A DNA stretch of 64,000 nt from Novosphingobium endophyticum (lineage in GTDB: Bacteria > Pseudomonadota > Alphaproteobacteria > Sphingomonadales > Sphingomonadaceae). The translations under genes were made by a program, and so were the position numbers. Under the pieces are notes generated by a model, which worked only from the letters and a program-made list of their open reading frames with translations, did not search any database and was not told the origin of the DNA. Of the stretch, positions 58,163 to 64,000 are shown in pieces (the stretch's first letter is position 1; each line of letters opens with the position of its first letter). The DNA lies in the NCBI RefSeq assembly GCF_014640675.1, contig NZ_BMHK01000005.1:84420-148419 (forward strand). Reading direction: 5' to 3'.

Positions 58163-58343
58163 TTGTTTTCTCCAATGACCCGTGAATACCCGGATAGGCC
58201 GTCAGTGGTTTATTTGGAGTTACGGAAGGCCGGGAGGCTCCGGCAAAGCGCGAGCCGGAAATCGCCATCTGGAAATCGGTGCGGCAGTCGACTAGGGGGC
58301 TGCGTTTGCACACCTGTTTTTTGAAAAGAAGCGCGATCACGCC

Positions 58344-60170
58344 ATGACCCATCCCTATCGCACTCACACCTGCGGCGCCCTGACGTCGGCCGAGGTCGGC
58401 GAGACTGTCCGCCTTTCGGGCTGGGTGCACCGCAAGCGTGATCATGGCGGCGTACTGTTCGTCGACCTGCGCGACCATTACGGGATGACGCAGGTCGTCG
58501 CCGATACCGACAGCGCGGCGCTGGAGACGCTCGACGCGCTGCGCCTGGAATCGGTGGTGACGATCGAAGGCGTCGTCAAGGCACGCACCGAAGCGACGGT
58601 GAACCCGAACCTCGCGACGGGCGAGATCGAAGTCTTTGCCCGTTCGGCCACCGTCCTGTCCCGCGCCGAGGAACTGCCGATGCCCGTGGCGGGCGAGCAG
58701 GAATATCCCGAGGACATCCGACTGCGCTACCGTTTCCTCGACCTGCGCCGCGAGACGCTGCACGCGAACATCATCAAGCGCACGCAGATCATCGCCGACA
58801 TGCGCCGCCGCATGGAGGGCATCGGCTTCACCGAGTTCTCGACGCCGATCCTCACCGCCTCCTCGCCCGAAGGCGCGCGCGACTTCCTCGTGCCCAGTCG
58901 CATTCATCCGGGCAAGTTCTACGCGCTGCCGCAGGCGCCGCAGCAGTACAAGCAGCTCCTGATGGTCGCGGGCTTCGACCGCTATTTCCAGATCGCACCC
59001 TGTTTCCGCGACGAGGATCCGCGCGCCGACCGGCTGCCGGGCGAATTCTACCAACTCGATCTGGAGATGAGTTTCGTCACCCAGGAAGAGATCTGGGAGA
59101 CCATGGAGCCCGTCATGGCGAGCGTGTTCGAACGGTTCGCCGAAGGCAGGCCGGTGACGCCCTCGGGTGAATTTCGCCGCATTCCCTATGCCCAGGCGAT
59201 GCTGGATTACGGGACGGACAAGCCGGACCTGCGCAATCCGATCCTGATCCGGGACGTTACCGTGCACTTCAAGGAATCGGGCTTCGGCATCTTCGCCGGC
59301 ATCGTCGAGAACGGCGGCGTGATTCGCGCCATTCCGGCTCCGGGCGCGGGCGCGGGCAGCCGCAAGTTCTTCGACGACATGAACAACTGGGCGCGCTCCG
59401 AAGGATTCTCGGGCCTCGGCTACATCAACATCAAGGATGGCGCACCGGGCGGCCCGATCGCCAAGAATCACGGCGAGGACCGGACCGCCGCATTGATCGA
59501 GGCGCTTGGTCTTGGCCCCAACGACGGCGTATTCTTCGCCGCCGGCAAGGAAGAGCAGGCGGCCAGGCTCGCCGGCCTCGCGCGCACCCGCACCGCCGAG
59601 CAGCTCGACCTTATCGACAGGGATCGTTTCGACCTGTGCTGGATCGTCGACTTCCCGTTCTTCGAATGGGACGAGGACAACAAGAAGGTTGATTTCGCGC
59701 ACAACCCCTTCTCGATGCCGCAGGGCGGGATGCAGGCGCTGGTCAATCAGGACCCGCTCACCATCAAGGCGTTCCAATACGACCTCGTCTGCAACGGCTA
59801 CGAGATCGCATCGGGTTCCATCCGTAACCAGTCGCCTGAATTGATGGTCAAGGCTTTCGAACTGGTTGGTCTGTCGAAGCAGGACGTCGAGGAGCGCTTT
59901 GGCGGCCTCTACCGCGCATTCCAGTATGGCGCACCGCCCCACGGCGGCATGGCGGCGGGCGTCGATCGAGTCGTCATGCTCCTGTGCGGCGCGCAGAACC
60001 TGCGCGAAATAACGCTGTTCCCGATGAACCAGCGCGCTGAGGATCTGCTGATGGGCGCGCCGTCTCCGGCCGAATCCAGGCAGCTTCGCGAACTGCACCT
60101 GCGGCTCGTCGACGCCGCCAAACCTGCCGCAAGCACGGCTGGTCACATTGTTGCGCCTGACGCCGGTTGA
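58344..60170 (+). CDS. aspS: Aspartyl-tRNA synthetase
   Basis: A 608-residue class IIb synthetase of the bacterial type: N-terminal anticodon-binding OB fold ([24 protein letters not shown]), class II motif 1 around [10 protein letters not shown], motif 2 ([25 protein letters not shown]), a GAD insertion domain, and motif 3 ([19 protein letters not shown]). Whether it charges only tRNA-Asp or also tRNA-Asn (non-discriminating, paired with GatCAB) cannot be decided here. The C-terminus extends about 20 residues beyond the conserved core. Confidence 0.96.
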   Translation: MTHPYRTHTCGALTSAEVGETVRLSGWVHRKRDHGGVLFVDLRDHYGMTQVVADTDSAALETLDALRLESVVTIEGVVKARTEATVNPNLATGEIEVFARSATVLSRAEELPMPVAGEQEYPEDIRLRYRFLDLRRETLHANIIKRTQIIADMRRRMEGIGFTEFSTPILTASSPEGARDFLVPSRIHPGKFYALPQAPQQYKQLLMVAGFDRYFQIAPCFRDEDPRADRLPGEFYQLDLEMSFVTQEEIWETMEPVMASVFERFAEGRPVTPSGEFRRIPYAQAMLDYGTDKPDLRNPILIRDVTVHFKESGFGIFAGIVENGGVIRAIPAPGAGAGSRKFFDDMNNWARSEGFSGLGYINIKDGAPGGPIAKNHGEDRTAALIEALGLGPNDGVFFAAGKEEQAARLAGLARTRTAEQLDLIDRDRFDLCWIVDFPFFEWDEDNKKVDFAHNPFSMPQGGMQALVNQDPLTIKAFQYDLVCNGYEIASGSIRNQSPELMVKAFELVGLSKQDVEERFGGLYRAFQYGAPPHGGMAAGVDRVVMLLCGAQNLREITLFPMNQRAEDLLMGAPSPAESRQLRELHLRLVDAAKPAASTAGHIVAPDAG

Positions 60171-60306
60171 TTGGCCGGCGGCGCGTACCGAAGCCGCCAG
60201 GGCGCGAAGTCGGGGAAGTCGCGATGCATGGTACTTGCCAGCGCGACACCTAGTCATTAGGGCGTCTGGCGAGATTAATCCTCCGGATTGTTGAAGGGGT
60301 CATAGA

Positions 60307-60543
60307 ATGAGCGATACCGCCGATCGGGTTAAGAAGATCGTCGTCGAACACCTGGGTGTAGAAGCCGACAAGGTTACCGAGGAAGCCAGCTTCATCGACG
60401 ATCTGGGCGCGGACAGCCTCGACATCGTCGAACTCGTCATGGCCTTCGAGGAAGAATTTGGCGTCGAGATCCCGGACGATGCGGCTGAAAAGATCAGCAC
60501 CGTCTCGGATGCCATCAAGTACATCGAAGAAAACAAGGGCTGA
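60307..60543 (+). CDS. acpP: Acyl carrier protein
   Basis: A 78-residue acidic four-helix carrier. The phosphopantetheine-attachment Ser is in [21 protein letters not shown] (Ser near residue 37). It has GAAGGGGTCATAG before the ATG, and fabF follows after a 132-bp gap, the common acpP-fabF order. Confidence 0.97.
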   Translation: MSDTADRVKKIVVEHLGVEADKVTEEASFIDDLGADSLDIVELVMAFEEEFGVEIPDDAAEKISTVSDAIKYIEENKG

Positions 60544-60675
60544 GCCCGATTGCCGTCCGACGTGGTATCGACCCTTGACTGCAAGGGGATCGCGACCATT
60601 TTGGGCGGTATTCAGGATATGAGTACAGGCTCGGCCTCTTGGGGGTTGGGCCTGTTGCCTTTTCGGAGAGTGTGA

Positions 60676-61938
60676 ATGCGTCGCGTTGTCGTTACCGGAC
60701 TTGGTCTCGTCACCCCGTTGGGCAGTGACGTCGAGACCACATGGGCCAATATCCTCGCTGGCAAGAGCGGTGCTGGGCCCATCACCAGGTTCGATGCTTC
60801 GGACCAGAAGTGCCGGATCGCCTGCGAGGTCAAACCCGCCGATCACGAGTACGGTTTCGATGCCAGCAAGCGAGTCGATCACAAGATCCAGCGTCAGGTC
60901 GATCCCTTCATCGTCTTCGGCATCGATGCCGCCGGGCAGGCGATCGAGGATGCGGGCCTTGTCGACATGGACGACGCGACGCGGCTCATGGCCGGCTGCT
61001 CGATCGGTTCGGGCATCGGCGGCCTGCCGGGGATCGAGAGCGAATCGCTGGTCCTGCACGAGAAGGGCCCCGGCCGTGTCTCGCCGCACTTCGTCCACGG
61101 ACGCCTGATCAACCTGATCTCGGGCCAGGTCTCGATCAAGTACGGCCTGATGGGGCCGAACCACGCCGTCGTCACCGCCTGCTCGACCGGCGCGCATTCG
61201 ATCGGCGATGCCGCGCGCATGATCAAGGACGGCGATGCCAACATCATGCTGGCCGGCGGCGCGGAAGCCACGATCTGCCCGATCGGCATCGCCGGCTTCG
61301 CGCAGGCGCGCGCGCTCTCGACGAACTTCAACGACGAACCGGCCAAAGCCAGCCGCCCCTACGATCAGGCCCGCGACGGCTTCGTCATGGGCGAGGGTGC
61401 GGGCGTCGTCGTGCTGGAGGAATACGAGCACGCCAAGGCGCGCGGCGCGAAGATCTATTGCGAAGTGATCGGCTACGGCCTCTCGGGCGATGCCTATCAC
61501 GTCACCGCCCCGCACCCGGAAGGCTCGGGCGCCTACCGTTCCATGGCAATGGCGCTGAAAAAGGCCGGCCTCGAGCCCAGGGACATCGACTACATCAACG
61601 CCCATGGCACCTCCACGCCGCTCGGTGACGAACTGGAACTGGGGGCTGTCCGCCGTCTCTTCGGCGATGCCATCGACGATGTCTCGATGAGTTCGACCAA
61701 GTCGGCGATCGGGCACCTGCTCGGCGGCGCCGGCGCGGTGGAGTCGATCTTCTGCATCCTCGCGATGCGTGACCAGATCGTGCCGCCCACGCTCAACCTC
61801 GACAACCCGAGCGAGGGCTGCGCGGGCGTCGACCTCGTGCCGCATACCGCGAAGAAGCGTGATGTGCGGGCGGTGCTCAACAACAGCTTCGGGTTCGGCG
61901 GCACCAACGCCAGCCTGGTGATGCGCCAGATCGACTGA
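60676..61938 (+). CDS. fabF: 3-oxoacyl-ACP synthase II
   Basis: A 420-residue elongating condensing enzyme. The active-site Cys is in VVTACSTGAHSIGDAARM (near residue 168), with catalytic His in YINAHGTSTPLGDELE and KSAIGHLLGGAGAVE, and the C-terminal NNSFGFGGTNASLV loop. It extends acyl-ACP made by FabZ-type cycles. Followed after 23 bp by mltG. Confidence 0.97.
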   Translation: MRRVVVTGLGLVTPLGSDVETTWANILAGKSGAGPITRFDASDQKCRIACEVKPADHEYGFDASKRVDHKIQRQVDPFIVFGIDAAGQAIEDAGLVDMDDATRLMAGCSIGSGIGGLPGIESESLVLHEKGPGRVSPHFVHGRLINLISGQVSIKYGLMGPNHAVVTACSTGAHSIGDAARMIKDGDANIMLAGGAEATICPIGIAGFAQARALSTNFNDEPAKASRPYDQARDGFVMGEGAGVVVLEEYEHAKARGAKIYCEVIGYGLSGDAYHVTAPHPEGSGAYRSMAMALKKAGLEPRDIDYINAHGTSTPLGDELELGAVRRLFGDAIDDVSMSSTKSAIGHLLGGAGAVESIFCILAMRDQIVPPTLNLDNPSEGCAGVDLVPHTAKKRDVRAVLNNSFGFGGTNASLVMRQID

Positions 61939-61961
61939 GGCGCGAAGGAACGGGCGGGCCG

Positions 61962-62936
61962 ATGATGTCCCGGCGCGGTTGTATTCTGGCGGCGGCACTG
62001 GCGCTGGCCGCTTTCGTTGCCCTTGGGAGCTTCCTGTGGGGCTGGTACGCCCCCGGCCCGCTCGAAAAGGACCGGGCCTTCGTGGTGTCGAGCGGCGCGA
62101 GCCTCGCGGCCGTTTCGGACAAGCTGGAGCAGCAGGGCATCATCCGCTCCGCCTCCGGCTTTTCGCTGCGGGCACGCATCTTCGGCGGCGGCGGTTCGAT
62201 CAAGGCCGGGGAGTTCGCCATTCCCGCGCACGCCAGCCCGGCGCGTGTACTCGGCATCATCACCAGCGACGATGTCATCCGCCGCTACGTGACGATTCCC
62301 GAGGGCATGCCCTCGATCATGGTGCAAGAGCGCCTGATGGCGACGGAGCAGCTTACCGGTGAGGTCGCCGTGCCCGAGGAAGGCTCGGTCCTGCCGGACA
62401 GCTACGCCTTCCAGTCGGGCGACAGCCGCGAGGACGTGCTGCGCCGTATGCAGGTGGCGATGAGCCGCACGCTCAGCGAGCTCTGGCCCAAACGGGCCAG
62501 CGACATCGCGGTGAATACGCCCGAGGAGGCGCTGATCCTTGCCTCGATCGTCGAGAAAGAGACCGGCAAGCCCTCCGAGAGGCGGATGGTGGCAGGTCTT
62601 TACTCGAACCGGCTGAAGAAGGGGATGCTGCTGCAGGCCGATCCCACGATCATCTACCCGATCACCAGGGGAAAGCCCCTCGGGCGCCGCATCCGCCAGT
62701 CGGAGATCCAGGCGGTCAACGACTACAATACCTATACAATGGTCGGTCTGCCCAGGCACCCGATCACCAACCCGGGGCGCGCCTCGATCGAGGCCGTCCT
62801 CAATCCGGCGAAGACGGACGCGCTTTACATGGTGGCGGACGGCACCGGCGGTCACGCCTTCGCATCGACACTTGCCGAGCACAACGAGAACGTGAAGAAA
62901 TGGTTCGCCATCCGCCGTGCGCGCGGAGAGCTGTGA
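61962..62936 (+). CDS. mltG: Endolytic murein transglycosylase MltG
   Basis: A 324-residue YceG-like lytic transglycosylase: one TM anchor (about residues 7-28), a LysM-like periplasmic part, and the catalytic block LILASIVEKETGKPSERRMVAG (catalytic Glu near residue 192), then LQADPTIIYPIT and NTYTMVGLPRHPITNPG. It ends growing glycan strands near the membrane. It sits directly after fabF, as in many alphaproteobacteria. Confidence 0.94.
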   Translation: MMSRRGCILAAALALAAFVALGSFLWGWYAPGPLEKDRAFVVSSGASLAAVSDKLEQQGIIRSASGFSLRARIFGGGGSIKAGEFAIPAHASPARVLGIITSDDVIRRYVTIPEGMPSIMVQERLMATEQLTGEVAVPEEGSVLPDSYAFQSGDSREDVLRRMQVAMSRTLSELWPKRASDIAVNTPEEALILASIVEKETGKPSERRMVAGLYSNRLKKGMLLQADPTIIYPITRGKPLGRRIRQSEIQAVNDYNTYTMVGLPRHPITNPGRASIEAVLNPAKTDALYMVADGTGGHAFASTLAEHNENVKKWFAIRRARGEL

Positions 62937-62981
62937 CCCGCTGCGGCGTGCGGCCCGAACCACCTTTCGGCCGGATCTGTA

Positions 62982-63584
62982 TTGTCGCGGCATGACACGG
63001 ACGCATTCATCGCTTCGGCTCAAGGAGTGGTAGTCATCGGCACGAATTCGTCCGACCCGTCGCAGGCGGCCGCGCGCAGTCCTCGTGCGCCGCTGTTGGT
63101 GACGGCGGAACTGCCGCCCGACGTACTCGCCTGGGCCGATGCCTTGCGCCGCGCCCACTACCCGCCCGAGCGCAATCGTCTGCGAGCCCACGTCACGCTG
63201 TTCCACGCGCTGCCGCCCTCGGTGGAAGCCGAACTGGTGCAGGTGCTCTCCAGCCTCGCCCGCCGTCCGCCGCCGGCGGCGCGTATCGATGGCCTGATGA
63301 AGCTCGACAGGGGCACGGCGCTGACGGTCGCGAGCCGGGAGATGGTCGAACTGCACGGCCTTATCGCCGAGCGCATGCACGGTCTCCTGACGCACCAGGA
63401 CACACGGCCCCTGCGCCTGCATGTGACGATCCAGAACAAGGTGACGAGCCAGGCCGCAAGGGCACTCCAGGCGGAACTGGAGCCTTCGCTCCAGACCATT
63501 GCCTTCCGCTTTCGCGGCTTCGGTCTCTATGCCTGGGAAGAAGGCCTGTGGCGCGAAATCCGGGTGATTTCCTTTCGCGGGTGA
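62982..63584 (+). CDS. 2'-5' RNA ligase/cyclic phosphodiesterase-like 2H protein
   Basis: About 200 residues with two HxT motifs, HVTL near residue 70 and HVTI near residue 147, the hallmark of the 2H phosphoesterase superfamily (LigT/ThpR). The substrate is probably a 2',3'-cyclic phosphate or 2'-5'-linked RNA. The start is uncertain: the TTG at 62982 lacks a Shine-Dalgarno, while AAGGAG at 63022-63027 suggests initiation closer to residue 16, but no standard start codon is well placed there. Confidence 0.82.
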   Translation: MSRHDTDAFIASAQGVVVIGTNSSDPSQAAARSPRAPLLVTAELPPDVLAWADALRRAHYPPERNRLRAHVTLFHALPPSVEAELVQVLSSLARRPPPAARIDGLMKLDRGTALTVASREMVELHGLIAERMHGLLTHQDTRPLRLHVTIQNKVTSQAARALQAELEPSLQTIAFRFRGFGLYAWEEGLWREIRVISFRG

Positions 63585-63682
63585 TCTGCACTTTTCAGTG
63601 TTGACCGCGTCCGGCCTCCCCCGTAAAGGACGCGGCCTGCATCGCCCCTTTTGCGGTGCGGCCGGAACAGGCCATCTGGTAT

Positions 63683-63759
63683 GGCGGAGTAGCTCAGCCG
63701 GTTAGAGCAGCGGAATCATAATCCGCGTGTCGGGGGTTCGAGTCCCTCCTCCGCTACCA
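63683..63759 (+). tRNA. tRNA-Met(CAT), elongator type
   Basis: A 77-base tRNA. The acceptor stem GGCGGAG pairs with CTCCGCT (G1-U72 wobble), the anticodon stem GCGGA/TCCGC holds loop ATCATAA with CAT, the T-arm is CGGGGGTTCGAGTCCCTC, and CCA is encoded. The paired position 1-72 excludes the initiator, which has a mismatch there. A tRNA-Ile2 with a modified CAT is less likely from overall resemblance. It may be the attachment site of the element that follows. Confidence 0.9.
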
Positions 63760-63959
63760 TCACCCCTTCCGGCACGATTTCCACCTTTGCCCGGATTCGT
63801 CCGGCGGCATAATTTTTTGCAAAAAAATCAAAGATTTGCCGCGTCCCTGCGCGGGTGGCAGCGTCCAGCTCGATCCTGGCGTATCCGCGCACGGCGATTT
63901 GAAGTGGGGGTGGATTGGGGGTATTTTTCGTGGGTACCCCCAACAGGCGATACCCCCAG
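63760..63959. other. Island-edge leader between tRNA-Met and integrase
   Basis: More A/T-rich than the chromosome, with an almost perfect palindrome ATTTTTTGCAAAAAAAT near 63812-63830 and, just before the integrase start, G/C-tract inverted repeats: TGGGGGTAT (63916-63924) against ATACCCCCA (63950-63958), flanking GGGTACCC. These could be operator or excisionase-binding sites. No gene is seen. Confidence 0.5.
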
Positions 63960-64000
63960 ATGCCGCTCAAGGAACTCGAGGTAAAATATGCGCCGCGTCG
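63960..64000 (+). CDS. Probable tyrosine-recombinase integrase (first 13 codons only)
   Basis: The frame beginning at ATG 63960 reads MPLKELEVKYAPR and runs off the window. This matches the conserved first residues of phage/island integrases with the DUF4102 arm-binding domain (M-P/A-L-T/K-E/D-x-x-I/V-K/R-x-A-x-P). Its location 200 bp downstream of, and on the same strand as, a tRNA-Met supports this reading. Only 13 residues are visible, so the call rests mainly on context. Confidence 0.5.
   Translation, partial: MPLKELEVKYAPR

Noticed and set aside
58092..60257. A 721-codon open frame antisense to aspS
   Set aside because: It mirrors aspS, which has all class II synthetase motifs; no domain or start signal supports the antisense frame.
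63683..63759. tRNA with CAT anticodon as initiator tRNA-Met or tRNA-Ile2
   Set aside because: Position 1-72 is paired (G-U), unlike the initiator; the overall sequence agrees better with the alphaproteobacterial elongator Met than with Ile2, although Ile2 cannot be fully excluded without a tool.
63716..63970. An 84-codon minus-strand frame across the tRNA-Met 3' part
   Set aside because: It runs through the tRNA gene and the island-edge leader, has no ribosome site or domain, and its C-terminal part is simply the tRNA read backwards.

Overview
This window is a GC-rich chromosomal segment of an alphaproteobacterium, most likely a sphingomonad (Novosphingobium/Sphingobium type). The evidence is the split F0 operon atpI-B-E-F'-F with a b' subunit, a class II (CP4-like) EPSP synthase, a FYDLN-type acidic zinc-ribbon protein beside aroA, a cysteine-free L31, alphaproteobacterial LexA boxes (GTTC-N7-GTTC), and hairpin intergenic repeats of the kind scattered through sphingomonad genomes. 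The genus is an inference; the order is well supported. No rRNA operon, CRISPR array or complete prophage was seen.

Layout. 1-3.8 kb: tail of an unknown gene, an orphan ParA-type ATPase, and ftsH. 3.3-9.9 kb: an accessory catabolic block on the minus strand (SLC13-type carrier, hyuB, hyuA, a cupin dioxygenase). 10-15.4 kb: an NRDE protein and radC, divergent from ydbH-ynbE-ydbL, an AsmA-like envelope lipid-transport set. 15.7-18.4 kb: F0 ATP synthase genes. 18.7-24.4 kb: gloB, then aroA, a small membrane protein, cmk and rpsA on the minus strand, and the divergent FYDLN protein. 24.6-29.5 kb: tRNA-Ala, then ffh-rpsP-rimM-trmD-rplS, interrupted between rimM and trmD by a VapBC toxin-antitoxin pair and a small membrane protein. 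29.8-32.4 kb: HU, a MITE-like element, a lipoprotein, an rRNA 2'-O-methyltransferase and tRNA-Tyr. 32.5-34.3 kb: psd-pssA, and convergent to it a small membrane-protein gene with two LexA boxes upstream. 34.6-46.5 kb: the conserved block rpsB-tsf-pyrH-frr-uppS-cdsA-dxr-rseP-bamA-skp-fabZ, then rpmE. 46.5-48.4 kb: PilZ protein, SodC and a prolyl-hydroxylase-like enzyme. 48.5-53.6 kb: tRNA-His and cytochrome c maturation ccmCDEFGHI, without ccmAB. 53.7-58.2 kb: kup, oxyR, rnd and an unknown gene. 58.3-63.6 kb: aspS, acpP, fabF, mltG and a 2H phosphoesterase. 63.7 kb to the end: tRNA-Met followed by the first codons of a probable integrase, probably the left edge of a genomic island.

Most genes are housekeeping genes for translation, envelope and phospholipid assembly and respiration, packed into operons with 1-4 bp overlaps (TGATG or ATGA). 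The points that most deserve follow-up are the twin-LexA-box small membrane protein near 34.3 kb (candidate SOS-induced division inhibitor), the toxin-antitoxin insertion inside the rpsP-rplS operon, the 265-bp inverted-repeat element ending in a stop codon at 30.49 kb, and the tRNA-Met/integrase junction at the right edge.
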